64,000 bases of DNA from Paraglaciecola sp. L3A3 (GCF_009796765.1 NZ_CP047023.1:5067501-5131500), one strand, 5' to 3'. Positions 1 to 9,498 are shown, numbered from the stretch's first letter. Notes: generated from the sequence alone by a model not told the origin. Numbers and translations are program-made.

Positions 1-331
1 TCAGTACTACAAAGTGATTCATGTCCCAGTGCAGAATACAGGGCAGGTTAAGTTTATCCACATCGTCAATGGAGCATTTCACAGCGCGACTGACCAAACC
101 CAAACTGTCACCCACATCAATCAACTGTTGCAGATTCATGCCCTTTAAATTGGCTGAAAAACGCTTGCGCATAGCTGACATATCAAGCTTGTGACCATAG
201 TACGAGGCAACCATTGCCATCGACGCCAAACCGCATTCGGCAACTTCAGCCTGCAAAATAAGAGGTACCCGTTTGGCTGACGAAAACTCGAGCAGTTCCA
301 AGGGATTGGCATGCTGGCTTGCTAACGCCAT
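1..331 (-). CDS. Peptidase-containing ABC exporter, N-terminal C39 domain (partial)
   Basis: This gene begins at the ATG complementary to 329-331 and runs off the left edge, so only the first 110 residues are visible. They form a C39 (bacteriocin-processing) peptidase domain. The catalytic Cys is C33 in AEVAECGLASMAMVASYY and the catalytic His is H106 in WDMNHFVVL. In this family the domain cuts double-glycine leaders from peptides while the ABC part (beyond the edge) exports them across the inner membrane. The start overlaps the stop of the upstream HlyD-type gene as ATGA, so the two are translationally coupled. The expected membrane and ATPase domains cannot be seen. Confidence 0.85.
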   Translation of the reverse strand, partial: MALASQHANPLELLEFSSAKRVPLILQAEVAECGLASMAMVASYYGHKLDMSAMRKRFSANLKGMNLQQLIDVGDSLGLVSRAVKCSIDDVDKLNLPCILHWDMNHFVVL

Positions 332-1578
332 CAGCCTATCCTACCTTGTAAACTATAAATTGGATCGAGCATCCAATCGAGTAAAGAACGAGTGTCTAAA
401 ACTATATCCGCTTCTAATAACATACCACTTTTGAGGGTGAATTCTTGTCCATAACCCCGAATGGATTGCTCACTTAGCTTGCTGCGGGCACGATAGACAG
501 GTTCAGTAAGGGGCACTGGAAGACTGTTTGTTGCTTGAGTGATCAATGCTTGATCGACCCTGACTATGTGACTTTGCATTAAACCAAAACGTTGATGAGG
601 AAATGCTTCGAAACGTAATCTGGCTACATCGCCGATTTTGATAAAACCAGCAGAGCGAGTTGGTAGCATCAGCTCCGCCACAAGCTCTGCGCCTTCAGGA
701 AGCAGACTCATCAGCAAGGTATTATGTTGCACTCCCTGACCTTTATCCACCTGGATGGCCGTAATCGTGCCACTATGTGTGGCATTAATCACCAGTTTAT
801 GGCTGTTTTGTAAATGGGATGATTGGCGACTAAGTTCAGATTGTTGCTGAGCAATTTCGGTTCTTTTTACGCCGTATCTGTCAGCCAGAGTGACAAGCTC
901 ATGTTCTAATTGCTGAATTTCATTTTTTTGCTGTAGTGTGCTGCGCAGTAAAGACTCGAGATCTTGTCTGCCTATCAGATGCTTTTCCAGTTGTTGCTGT
1001 AATTCCAGTTCAGAAATATAACCCTGCTGTTGCAACTTGTAGTATTGGCTCTGTTGAGCCTCTAGCAAGGCAATTTTTTCCCTCTGCAATTTTTGTTGGC
1101 GAACCAATCCTGCGAGAGAGTCATTTAGCACACTAAGGCGTTGACTTAGGCGCAAAGACTCCTCCTCCTGTAGTCTTTCTTGTTGCTGCCATTGCTCATC
1201 AAGCAAGCGGCTTTGATTGCTTAGCTCAAGAGCGAGTTTGTCACTCAGCTCTTCGCCTGAGTCAAGAATTTGTGCCGTGACAATTAACGCTAGAGGTTGA
1301 CCAGCGACGACTTTGCTGCCTTCTTGAACAAACAGTTGGTCCACCACCCCGCCACGTTCGGTATAACTTTGTATTAGACCTTCTTCCGGTTTAAGGTAAC
1401 CATGTACTGTTTCTTTACGTGCGTAATTGGTAAAACACAGAAACAGCATTATAGCTATCACCACAGTAGTGAGTGTTAAGGTAAGCACAGTGAGAGACAG
1501 CGGTTGGGCAAGGCATATATTACCATATAACCTTTGTTTTTGTGCGTCTAAGGCTTGTTGACGAAAAAGTTCTGACAT
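331..1578 (-). CDS. HlyD-family periplasmic adaptor of a peptide exporter
   Basis: This 415-residue membrane-fusion protein has a short cytoplasmic N-terminus, one membrane segment at about residues 28-50, a biotinyl-lipoyl-like half domain (VVDQLFVQEGSKVVAGQPL), a long Gln/Glu/Leu-rich coiled coil at about 125-260, and the second lipoyl half with a beta-barrel (HSGTITAIQVDKGQGVQ). Such adaptors bridge an inner-membrane ABC exporter to a TolC-type outer-membrane channel. Its stop overlaps the start of the C39-peptidase ABC gene, the arrangement seen in CvaA/CvaB and RaxA/RaxB systems. The role in exporting a double-glycine peptide or microcin is inferred from that partner; no precursor gene is visible in the window. 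Confidence 0.85.
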   Translation of the reverse strand: MSELFRQQALDAQKQRLYGNICLAQPLSLTVLTLTLTTVVIAIMLFLCFTNYARKETVHGYLKPEEGLIQSYTERGGVVDQLFVQEGSKVVAGQPLALIVTAQILDSGEELSDKLALELSNQSRLLDEQWQQQERLQEEESLRLSQRLSVLNDSLAGLVRQQKLQREKIALLEAQQSQYYKLQQQGYISELELQQQLEKHLIGRQDLESLLRSTLQQKNEIQQLEHELVTLADRYGVKRTEIAQQQSELSRQSSHLQNSHKLVINATHSGTITAIQVDKGQGVQHNTLLMSLLPEGAELVAELMLPTRSAGFIKIGDVARLRFEAFPHQRFGLMQSHIVRVDQALITQATNSLPVPLTEPVYRARSKLSEQSIRGYGQEFTLKSGMLLEADIVLDTRSLLDWMLDPIYSLQGRIG

Positions 1579-2261
1579 ATGACTAAATCCATTTAGCTGA
1601 TCGAATAGTTGAGAATAATCTTCAGTTAAGGTAATTATTTAGGTCGATAATTAATCGTTTGTCAAGCTAAGGGGTTGACCTGCTCTACAATTTTGTAGCT
1701 TAAAAAAGTAAAATATTTTATATTTCAAAGCGTTATCTTGGGTAATTTTTTTATCAAAAATAGTTTTAAATTTGTCTCCTTTTTATTTTATTAGTACATC
1801 GTTAAGGTGTTTTGGGTGAGGATATTTTTGTCAATTCACTATTGGTTTCTAGGTGTGAATTTATTTAATCAGGGCGATGAATGACAATTAGTCGAAATGT
1901 AAGTACTTTTTCAACTCAATGTTTCTAGTACCTTAGTATAATATCCAAAGTTTGCAGTACCTAATGATGGGTGCCAAAGGTAATTTTGAGCATTTCAACG
2001 GAGTCACTGAAGGTTAGTTTTTTATTTGAATTATTCATTTTAAGACTGTTTTACGAACTTTTTACAAAAATAGCCGTTAAGCGCTATTTATTGAAATAAT
2101 TATCCCAAATATGTCGTTGTAGAAATTCGAAGATTCGTCTTAAACACTCGTCAAGTGAGTTATATATGGCATTGGTTTAATCACGCCTAGCTTATAACTA
2201 CAATGGCTTGTTATTACTGCTGTTTATCGTAACCTATGTGAATTGATTTGTGAGGATTAGT
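1579..2261. other. Long AT-rich intergenic region upstream of proB
   Basis: About 680 bases separate the exporter genes from proB, which diverge from each other, so promoters for both must lie here. I see no ORF with a convincing ribosome binding site and no double-glycine leader peptide on either strand. A TATAAT hexamer occurs on the + strand at 1937-1942 but lacks a good -35 partner. No riboswitch fold was recognised. Confidence 0.5.
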
Positions 2262-3359
2262 ATGAGTACATTTAGCTGGAAACGTGCAGTGATTAAAGTA
2301 GGTAGCAGTTTAATTGCGCCTAGTAATAATCAATGTAGCACCCAGTATTTAGCGGCCATTGCGCAATTTATCAGCGAAAGTCGTAAACAAGGAAAAGAGG
2401 TGATTTTAGTCTCTTCGGGCAGTGTTGCCGCAGGAAAGGGTAAAATCGCCTATAAACACAAACCTTCAATAGCTGAAAAACAAGCCATGGCCGCTATTGG
2501 CCAAATGCAAATGATGGCTAATTGGGCGGGGTTATTCGATTTTGATTGTGCACAAATCTTACTCACAGCAGATGATTTACATAATCGTACTCGTTACGTC
2601 AATATTAAAAATACGCTCAGAGAATTATTAAAAAACAACGCCTTACCCATAGTAAACGAAAATGACACTGTGGCCGTTAATGAGTTAAAAGTGGGCGACA
2701 ATGATAACTTGGCGGCCTATACCGCATTAGTCGCAGAAGCAGATACCTTAATTATTTGTTCTGATATCAACGGTTTGTATGATGCCGATCCACGAAAAAA
2801 TGAAAATGCTAAACTGATTTCTGAAGTCTCACATATAGATCAAGCTATTTATGATTTGGCTGGCGGTGCGGGCAGTGATGTGGGTACAGGCGGTATGCAA
2901 ACTAAGATTCAAGCTGCTGATAAATGTGTAAATTCTGGCATTCAGACCTTGATAGTTAACGGTCGAGATGCCAACGTATTTAAGTTATTAGCAACAGGCA
3001 CTGTACCTGGCACTTTGTTTAAAACTACAAAAACGCAAACTAGTGCCAGAAACACTTGGCTTAGACACACCTTGAAAGTGAAGGGGAACGTGCATATTGA
3101 TATAGGAGCGAAAGATGCACTTTTAGATAAGGGCGCTTCTTTGTTGCCATCTGGTATCATAAAGGTTGATGGACAGTTTGCATCTGGTGATGCAGTGAAT
3201 ATTAGTTTTGAAAATAAAGCCATAGCTAAAGGGCTAGTCATGTATAACGCTGCAGATTTATGCGCAATACAAGGGCTAAAAAGCAATCAAATTGAAGCCA
3301 AACTAGGCTACTCTTTGAGCGAAGCTGCAGTACATAGAGACGATCTAGTTCTGCTGTAA
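2262..3359 (+). CDS. proB: Glutamate 5-kinase
   Basis: Catalyses ATP-dependent phosphorylation of L-glutamate to gamma-glutamyl phosphate, the first step of proline synthesis. The first about 255 residues are an amino-acid-kinase domain (VIKVGSSL, LVSSGSVAAGK, VNENDTVAV, GTGGMQTKIQAA), followed by a C-terminal PUA domain at about 275-355. I chose the ATG at 2262, preceded by a TGAGGA ribosome binding site at 2251-2256. The in-frame GTG at 2250 overlaps that site and would add only four residues. The resulting 365 residues match the E. coli enzyme (367). It is followed 57 bp later by proA, forming a proBA operon. Confidence 0.95.
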   Translation: MSTFSWKRAVIKVGSSLIAPSNNQCSTQYLAAIAQFISESRKQGKEVILVSSGSVAAGKGKIAYKHKPSIAEKQAMAAIGQMQMMANWAGLFDFDCAQILLTADDLHNRTRYVNIKNTLRELLKNNALPIVNENDTVAVNELKVGDNDNLAAYTALVAEADTLIICSDINGLYDADPRKNENAKLISEVSHIDQAIYDLAGGAGSDVGTGGMQTKIQAADKCVNSGIQTLIVNGRDANVFKLLATGTVPGTLFKTTKTQTSARNTWLRHTLKVKGNVHIDIGAKDALLDKGASLLPSGIIKVDGQFASGDAVNISFENKAIAKGLVMYNAADLCAIQGLKSNQIEAKLGYSLSEAAVHRDDLVLL

Positions 3360-3416
3360 CGATCAAAAATCAATGTCATAACATGACACCGAATAATTAA
3401 TTATCGAGGTATACAC

Positions 3417-4667
3417 ATGAGTTTCTCTATTGCCGAAGCGGCGCAGCAAGCCAAAAAAGCTGCACGCCAAGTTGCTAATTTAAATGCTGAACAGAAAAAT
3501 CAGTTATTAACAGATATCGCTGAATCCTTATCTGCCAACACACCGAGCATTTTAGCTGCAAATGAGAAAGACTTGGCCGCAGGAAAAGAAAATGGTTTAG
3601 ATGCAGCAATGTTAGATCGTCTAGCCCTTGACTCTACTCGTATCCAAGCTATCGCAGATGCCGTACTCGAAATTGCCGGACAGGCAGATCCTGTAGGAAA
3701 TATCTCTAGCATTCAACGTATGCCAAGTGGTATTCAAGTGGGTAAAATGCGCATTCCATTAGGTGTAATTGCGATGATTTATGAATCTCGCCCTAACGTA
3801 ACAATAGACGCAGCAGCTTTATGCCTTAAAGCCGGTAATGCTGTGGTTTTACGTGGTGGTAAAGAAGCCATTCACTCAAACTTGGCGTTAGCCGAATGTA
3901 TTAAATCAGCTTTGGCCAAACATCAAATCGATCCTGCTGCAGTGGTAGTCATACCTGATACTGACCGCGCCGTTATGAATGAATTGATGACATTAAACGA
4001 GTCTATTGATTTGATTATTCCTCGTGGTGGTGAAGGCCTAATTCGTTTTGTTTCTGAAAATAGCCGTATCCCGGTTATCCAGCACTTTAAAGGTGTTTGT
4101 CATTTATATATAGACAGCGATGCCGACCAAGCTAAAGGTTTGAATATTCTTAAAAATGGTAAAACGCAACGCACCGGCGTATGTAATTCACTCGAAACAT
4201 TAGTGGTACATAAAGATGTAGCCGCGTCATTTTTGCCTAAAGCTGCCGCTATGTTAGCCGAGCACAACACTGTGATACATGCTTGTGAAAACAGCATAGG
4301 TTATTTTGCTGGTGCAACCGCCGCTACAGTAGATGATTGGCATGCTGAATATTTAGCTATGGAAATCGCAGTAAGAGTAGTTGACGATTTTGAGCAAGCA
4401 ATTGAGCATATTGAAGAATATAGTTCTGGTCATACCGAGGTAATCGTTTCTCAAGATTACTCAAAAACCCAAGAATTCATTCGCCGCATTAACTCTGCAG
4501 TAGTCATGGCCAATGCTTCATCTCGCTTCTCTGACGGTGGTCAGTTGGGCTTAGGTGCTGAAATTGGTATTTCTACTAGTAAATTACATGCCTACGGCCC
4601 TATGGGCGCAGAGTCGCTTACTACCGAGAAGTTTATTGTGATGGGTGATGGTGAAGTTCGTCAATAA
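3417..4667 (+). CDS. proA: Gamma-glutamyl phosphate reductase
   Basis: The NADPH-dependent reduction of gamma-glutamyl phosphate to glutamate semialdehyde, the second step of proline synthesis. The protein is 416 residues, essentially the E. coli length, with an aldehyde-dehydrogenase-like fold. The catalytic cysteine lies in RTGVCNSLETLVVH and the substrate-binding region in YESRPNVTIDAA. It follows proB closely and is followed by a hairpin terminator. No defects were seen. Confidence 0.96.
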   Translation: MSFSIAEAAQQAKKAARQVANLNAEQKNQLLTDIAESLSANTPSILAANEKDLAAGKENGLDAAMLDRLALDSTRIQAIADAVLEIAGQADPVGNISSIQRMPSGIQVGKMRIPLGVIAMIYESRPNVTIDAAALCLKAGNAVVLRGGKEAIHSNLALAECIKSALAKHQIDPAAVVVIPDTDRAVMNELMTLNESIDLIIPRGGEGLIRFVSENSRIPVIQHFKGVCHLYIDSDADQAKGLNILKNGKTQRTGVCNSLETLVVHKDVAASFLPKAAAMLAEHNTVIHACENSIGYFAGATAATVDDWHAEYLAMEIAVRVVDDFEQAIEHIEEYSSGHTEVIVSQDYSKTQEFIRRINSAVVMANASSRFSDGGQLGLGAEIGISTSKLHAYGPMGAESLTTEKFIVMGDGEVRQ

Positions 4668-4715
4668 AATTACTTAGCCTGAGAACCGGGTTCCCCCTGG
4701 CTCAGGAGATTTAAT

Positions 4716-4746
4716 AAAAGCTTGGTAGCGATGCTACTGAGCTTTT
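4716..4746. terminator. Bidirectional hairpin terminator after proA
   Basis: AAAAGCT (4716-4722) pairs with AGCTTTT (4740-4746), with an inner GTAGC/GCTAC stem separated by a TG/TG mismatch. The A-rich and T-rich flanks suit termination in both directions, between convergent proA (+) and the gene ending at 4816 (-). A second CCTGAG/CTCAGG hairpin lies just upstream, around 4679-4706. Confidence 0.65.
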
Positions 4747-4815
4747 GCTAAACCCATTTCTGGAATAGCAAAGCCTATTTTTAATATCAATTATTAGGTA
4801 ATCGGCTTGATTATT

Positions 4816-5262
4816 TTAATCATCATCAAAATCGTCCTCATAATCTTCTTCGTCCCAATCTGAATATTGTTCAGGAAAAAAATCACTTCTAGACACAATA
4901 TGCGGATATTCAATATTCTCAACGGGAGCAAAAGGTTGCTTGCGGGTTTTATTGATCTGAAATAACCAGCTATCACCGTAATCAAACAAGTAAAACATCT
5001 TCTTCCCTTTGGCAGCTTGGGTAAAAGATTCAATACTAGTATTTACTATTTGCTGTTCATTACATACAAAGCTATTCCGCTCATAAGCACGTTCCGTTTT
5101 AGCAATAAAAAATTCATACATATGATCGTTATCAAATTCTACTGCTCCTTGGATGATAAAATGTAAATCTTCCAGACTTGTATCGCCATCTACTTCAATA
5201 ATACATTCCCAATAATTTTGTTCCCTTGGGTCTGGTAGTTTGATTTTAATGGTATTTATCAC
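4816..5262 (-). CDS. pRiA4b ORF-3-like protein
   Basis: A 148-residue acidic protein resembling the plasmid pRiA4b ORF-3 family. It has the N-terminal strand pattern IKIKLPDP..YWECIIEVDGDTSLEDLHFIIQGA, the later FYLFDYGDSWLFQI core motif, and a very acidic tail (DWDEEDYEDDFDDD). The start is GTG at 5262. The molecular function of the family is unknown. Members occur on plasmids, transposons and chromosomes, but no transposase or plasmid genes lie nearby, so it cannot be tied to a mobile element. It is convergent with proBA and appears monocistronic. Confidence 0.7.
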   Translation of the reverse strand: MINTIKIKLPDPREQNYWECIIEVDGDTSLEDLHFIIQGAVEFDNDHMYEFFIAKTERAYERNSFVCNEQQIVNTSIESFTQAAKGKKMFYLFDYGDSWLFQINKTRKQPFAPVENIEYPHIVSRSDFFPEQYSDWDEEDYEDDFDDD

Positions 5263-5319
5263 AAATACAGATAATCCTATTGGTTGAGTAAGCTTATATG
5301 ATGAGGGCTTAGTGAATCT

Positions 5320-5343
5320 AATTAACCTGAGATTAGGTTAATT
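5320..5343. repeat. Intergenic palindrome, copy 1
   Basis: AATTAACCT (5320-5328) and AGGTTAATT (5335-5343) form 9-bp inverted arms around GAGATT. This is the most divergent of five related intergenic palindromes in the window; the others are near 14479, 28684, 35559 and 51749. Confidence 0.5.
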
Positions 5344-5535
5344 ACCGTGAAAATTAATAATGATATCCATAGGATATTATCGCTAAATATGTATTTGATA
5401 TAGCGTAACTCAAATAAAAATGATCAAAGAAGTTATGTCATAGAAGTTCGTTTAAATTTTAGTTAGATTAAATAGAGAAAAGTGAAAGTTGTTGTTATAT
5501 TTTGAGCAAGGTCACAATAATTTAAAGGAATAAAA

Positions 5536-6255
5536 ATGAGCAGATTAATTAATCAAAATGGCTTAAACCTAGTAAAGCAGTTTGAAGGGCTTTATACCGA
5601 TGCCTATATATGTCCCGCAGGTGTGCCGACTATAGGGTATGGGCATACGCAAAATGTACAAATGGGCCAGTCTATTACCGAGCAAGAAGCAGAAAATATT
5701 CTACAAGATGACATGCAGGCTTTTGCTATAGCGGTAGAAAAGGCAATCAGTGTTGAGCTAAATGACAATCAATTTGCTGCACTGGTTAGTTTTGCTTTTA
5801 ATTGTGGCGCGGGTAATTTAAATGCGAGTACTTTGCGCCGAAAATTAAATGGGAAAGATTATGATTGTGTGCCTAGTGAGTTAAGTCGTTGGGTAAAAGC
5901 AACCGACCCAAGTACAGGTAAAAAACGCTCTTTAGCTGGATTAGTAAAAAGACGAGCAGCTGAAGGCGAGTTGTTTTTAAAGCCCGTGGATGATGAAGCG
6001 AGCACTCTGCCAGAATTGATGCCGCAAAAAATAGAACCTGAGCCTGAGATGGTCGTTGATCAATATGCGGTTAATGCTCGCTCTGGTTTAAGAATGCGCG
6101 CAGGTGCGGGTCAAGATTTTGATATTTTGGATAACTTACCTTTAAATCAGATTTTATCAATTGGCCAAGAAATAGGTAATTGGGTGGAAGTTGATCTAGA
6201 GTCTGATGGCGTCATTGATGGCTGGGTTTACAAAACCTATCTACGAAAAGTATAG
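5536..6255 (+). CDS. GH24 phage-type lysozyme with C-terminal SH3 domain
   Basis: A 239-residue putative muramidase that would cleave peptidoglycan glycan strands. Residues 1-155 form a GH24 domain, with the catalytic Glu in VKQFEGLYTDAY and the CPAGVPTIGYGHT core. The position usually occupied by the catalytic Asp is Cys, as in some GH24 subfamilies. Residues about 180-239 form a bacterial SH3 domain (SGLRMRAGAGQDFDILDNL, GWVYKTYL), likely a wall-binding module. There is no signal peptide or SAR helix at the N-terminus, so export is unexplained. No holin or phage genes flank it. An AAAGGA ribosome binding site precedes the ATG. It may be a domesticated phage endolysin or an interbacterial hydrolase. 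Confidence 0.85.
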   Translation: MSRLINQNGLNLVKQFEGLYTDAYICPAGVPTIGYGHTQNVQMGQSITEQEAENILQDDMQAFAIAVEKAISVELNDNQFAALVSFAFNCGAGNLNASTLRRKLNGKDYDCVPSELSRWVKATDPSTGKKRSLAGLVKRRAAEGELFLKPVDDEASTLPELMPQKIEPEPEMVVDQYAVNARSGLRMRAGAGQDFDILDNLPLNQILSIGQEIGNWVEVDLESDGVIDGWVYKTYLRKV

Positions 6256-6539
6256 CTTAAGCTAAAAGTCGGCAATTCCGTTATACCCTCTATTTAGGGG
6301 GCGTCTTAATTGACTTTTATGGCGTTTTTTTCGGGCTTTCTGCATCATATTTGGGCAAGTTGATTCGCTAAATCCTTAGATTTTCTATACTCATTAATCT
6401 CCTACTATTGTCTATTTTTGTTTGTAGTGCTTTAAATATGGCCGGTGTGGCCAATTATGTATCTCGATAAATTTTGGCTATAACTCTGGCACGTTACTTG
6501 GATTCGTCTTGTCTTAAGTTTTAATAATAGGTTGGCGTT

Positions 6540-6911
6540 GTGAAAAAATTGAACTTTAGTTATGGACTTGATTGGTTAATGGCCACAGTTGCCTTTGTTA
6601 GTAGCCTAGGGGTATTGCAAACATTTATTATTGGTAAACACTTCATTATACCCACCATGATTTTGGTTATTGCTGTGTTATTTGGCAATTTAGCTTGGTA
6701 CGGATTTCAACAACAGAAATGGGCAAAATTAGTTAACTTTTGGCTAGCAGTTATTCTCACCAGTCATTGCTTTTTTGCTTTGTTTTGGGCCAAAAAATAT
6801 CGCGAAATATTAGGCGATGCATTTGAACCCACCGCCATCGTTATTACCTTGTTGCTGTTAGCGTTAACTTGGTTATACGCCAGTAAAAATCAACTATTCA
6901 AGCAGAGTTAG
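6540..6911 (+). CDS. Small four-helix membrane protein, unknown
   Basis: A 123-residue hydrophobic protein beginning with GTG at 6540. Four membrane segments are apparent at about residues 12-30, 36-54, 64-86 and 98-115. No catalytic motif was recognised and I cannot name a family. It ends four bases before the stop of the convergent M20 peptidase gene. Coding status is supported by the clean transmembrane pattern, a Lys-rich start and a typical Lys/Ser tail. Confidence 0.6.
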   Translation: MKKLNFSYGLDWLMATVAFVSSLGVLQTFIIGKHFIIPTMILVIAVLFGNLAWYGFQQQKWAKLVNFWLAVILTSHCFFALFWAKKYREILGDAFEPTAIVITLLLLALTWLYASKNQLFKQS

Positions 6912-6915
6912 AATC

Positions 6916-8394
6916 TTATAGGGACTCACCACTGGCCGCTTGTTCTAACATGGCATGATAAAATTGAATAGAGCCTAGGTAGTCTTTGACGCTAATTTGT
7001 TCGTTGATACCGTGGAATTGTTTGAGCGTTTCTGAATTGAGTCTGACCATCATAAAACGATAAATATTGTTTGATAAATCATCAAAATGCCTAGCATCGG
7101 TTGCGCCAATCATTAAGAAAGGGGCAACTAAAACAGTGTCGTCAATGCGCCTAATGGTGGATTCAATCAAATTAAAACCATAACTATTTGCCGGTGAGAT
7201 ACTTGATGCTTCATTGGCGAGCTCTGCTGTTATCTCAACTTGTGGATCATCTATAACTTTAGCCAAATGAGCACGAATACTATCGATTGTGTCTCCAGGT
7301 AATATCCTAAAATTCACCACTGCACTGGCTTCTGTTGGCAGTACATTTGATTTGCTACTACCTTGCAACATAGTGACAGCTGTTGTGGTGCGGGAGCTGG
7401 CTGCTGTGCTCGGCTTAGCCGTCAGAGCTTGCATCACTACAGGTTCTAACAACCATAAATTAGACAAGGGTAAGCGCAGTGATAAGTCGGTGGCATAACC
7501 GATACGTTCAAACATTATTTCGAAAAATTCAAAGGTGGCAGGAAATGGATTATTTTCGACTTTGACTATGGCTTGAGCCAAAATGCCAGAGGCGGTATGG
7601 GCGGGGGGTTGAGATGAATGACCACCCTCACCTTTTACAGTTAAGCGAAAATTAACAAAGCCTTTTTCGGCAATGCCCACTAATGCTACTGCTTGGGAGA
7701 TACCTGGCACTATGCCTTCAGAAATAATCCCCCCTTCGTCTAAAATAAATTCAAACTCAGTGTTTTGAGTTTTAAAGTATTCGGCTATAGCTATGGCACC
7801 TTTTCCCCCTACTTCTTCATCATGGCCGAAAGCAAAATAGATACTGCGCTCTGGTTGTATACCTCTGGCTAAATAATGTTCCATGGCCTCCATTAACGCC
7901 ACCACACTTATTTTGTCGTCGATAGTGCCACGTCCCCAAATTGTGTCATCAATTACAGCACCTGAAAACGGTTCATGTTGCCACTTATCTCGAGATGCTT
8001 GATCTACCGGCACCACATCAATATGACCCATAAACAAGGCCGGCTTTAGTTGTGTATTAGTTCCTTTTAGATGATAGAGCAAACTATAACCTGCAAATAT
8101 TTTCAGTTGAGTTTGTTGGTGCACTAGAGGAAACGACTTAGCCAAAAATTGATGGAAATCTGCGAAGGCTTGGTGATCGATTTGACTGCTATCGTCGTAA
8201 GATATGGTGGGTATCTGAATCGCTTGACTAAAACGTTGAATGACACTTGCTTGATCGAGTGAGATTACTTGTATAGGGCTTGTTACCTGATATTGAGTAT
8301 TCTCAAAGACTGTCATAGTCCGATAGAAAACAATCGCAACTAAGATAGCTAGTACAATGCTAACTGATATCAATATTTTTTTCATTTGATGCAC
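6916..8394 (-). CDS. M20-family metallopeptidase, PM20D1/CPS1-like
   Basis: A 492-residue membrane-anchored or secreted M20 peptidase. An N-terminal hydrophobic segment (ILISVSIVLAILVAIVFY) is followed by the metal-binding and catalytic motifs MGHIDVVPVD, WGRGTIDDK, GHDEEVGGKGA and LDEGG, and near the C-terminus GATDARHF and FHGINE. The length and motifs fit the PM20D1/carboxypeptidase S-like branch, which hydrolyses or condenses N-acyl amino acids or acts on small peptides. The substrate here is unknown. An internal ATG three codons in gives an equally plausible start. It is monocistronic. Confidence 0.88.
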   Translation of the reverse strand: MHQMKKILISVSIVLAILVAIVFYRTMTVFENTQYQVTSPIQVISLDQASVIQRFSQAIQIPTISYDDSSQIDHQAFADFHQFLAKSFPLVHQQTQLKIFAGYSLLYHLKGTNTQLKPALFMGHIDVVPVDQASRDKWQHEPFSGAVIDDTIWGRGTIDDKISVVALMEAMEHYLARGIQPERSIYFAFGHDEEVGGKGAIAIAEYFKTQNTEFEFILDEGGIISEGIVPGISQAVALVGIAEKGFVNFRLTVKGEGGHSSQPPAHTASGILAQAIVKVENNPFPATFEFFEIMFERIGYATDLSLRLPLSNLWLLEPVVMQALTAKPSTAASSRTTTAVTMLQGSSKSNVLPTEASAVVNFRILPGDTIDSIRAHLAKVIDDPQVEITAELANEASSISPANSYGFNLIESTIRRIDDTVLVAPFLMIGATDARHFDDLSNNIYRFMMVRLNSETLKQFHGINEQISVKDYLGSIQFYHAMLEQAASGESL

Positions 8395-8680
8395 TTGGTT
8401 CTGAGAATACTTTTGCCTCAGTATAATATAAAAAATATTTTCTGGTGTTTAAAATAATAGAAATGGATATTTGGCCGGAGTTTAAATAGCCACAACAAAT
8501 TTGGGGTTGAAAGTTAGGTTTAAGACCTTATTCTATGCACAGTTTTGTTTTATCGAATGTGCCAGCAACAGATATAATCGGTAAGTTCTATCATCGAATT
8601 GTCGAAATAATATTTATTTATATATCGTTGGATTTATCCCAGCAATTGTCTTTATACTCTGCGTCTTACAAAGAGGTAAT

Positions 8681-9286
8681 ATGAAAAAAATTTCTCAACT
8701 ACTTGAAAATAATAAAAATTGGTCTGAATCTACTAAAGAAGCAGATCCTGAATTTTTTAATCGCCTATCAGAAAGACAAAAGCCTGAATATTTGTGGATA
8801 GGTTGCTCTGATAGCCGAGTGCCTGCCAATCAGATTGTAGGTTTGATCCCTGGTGATATTTTTGTACATAGAAACGTAGCCAATTTAGTGGTGCACACTG
8901 ACTTTAATTGTTTATCTGTATTGCAATATGCTGTGGACGTTTTAAAAGTTAAACATGTGATTGTTTGTGGTCATTATGGCTGTGGTGGAGTCGATGCGGC
9001 TTTAGGCGATCAACAATTTGGTTTGATTGATAACTGGTTAGGGCACATTAAAGATATTGCCTATAAACATAGAGAAGAATTATCTGTGTTAAATGCAGAT
9101 GAAAAGTCAGCCAGAATGTGTGAATTAAATGTGATGGAACAGGCTGACAATGTTCGCCGCAGTAATATTGTAAAAGATGCTATTGCTCGAGGACAATCGG
9201 TGAATGTACATAGCTGGATTTATAGTTTACGTAATGGCCGAGTAAAAGTTTTGGCAAATTCTGATGAGCCAGAAATAACTCAATAA
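8681..9286 (+). CDS. can: Beta-class carbonic anhydrase
   Basis: Interconverts CO2 and bicarbonate. The zinc ligands C42, H98 and C101 and the Asp44-Arg46 dyad fall in CSDSRVPA and CGHYGCGG, at the same numbering as E. coli Can. The protein is 201 residues. The start at 8681 is preceded by an AGAGG ribosome binding site. A hairpin at 9313-9343 follows. Monocistronic. Confidence 0.95.
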   Translation: MKKISQLLENNKNWSESTKEADPEFFNRLSERQKPEYLWIGCSDSRVPANQIVGLIPGDIFVHRNVANLVVHTDFNCLSVLQYAVDVLKVKHVIVCGHYGCGGVDAALGDQQFGLIDNWLGHIKDIAYKHREELSVLNADEKSARMCELNVMEQADNVRRSNIVKDAIARGQSVNVHSWIYSLRNGRVKVLANSDEPEITQ

Positions 9287-9312
9287 CCTAGGCTCGAGTT
9301 AACGAACCATAT

Positions 9313-9343
9313 AGCCTAAGCAAATAGTGGATTTGTTTAGGCT
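9313..9343 (+). terminator. Hairpin after the carbonic anhydrase gene
   Basis: AGCCTAAGCAAAT (9313-9325) pairs with ATTTGTTTAGGCT (9331-9343) with one mismatch and a 5-base loop. It is followed by GATGTTCTTTTATT, an imperfect T-tract. A probable terminator. Confidence 0.55.
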
Positions 9344-9498
9344 GATGTTCTTTTATTGTTATCGAACCTTTGCAAAAATTTAACCGACTTCATTTTTGTG
9401 AAAATTGATTAAATTCACTTACTATCTGATATAAAAGATAAAAGCACTATTTTTAGCTATTGATAAAATTCAACGCTCTTAACCTATTGGTCTAAATC

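Noticed and set aside
2942..3286. 114-residue open frame antisense to proB
   Set aside because: Fully within proB and without any recognisable protein feature.
4816..5262. pRiA4b ORF-3-like gene as evidence of a mobile element
   Set aside because: No transposase, inverted termini or plasmid genes nearby; the family also occurs as ordinary chromosomal genes.
5536..6255. Lysozyme as part of a prophage remnant
   Set aside because: No holin, terminase, integrase or structural phage genes lie within several kilobases on either side.
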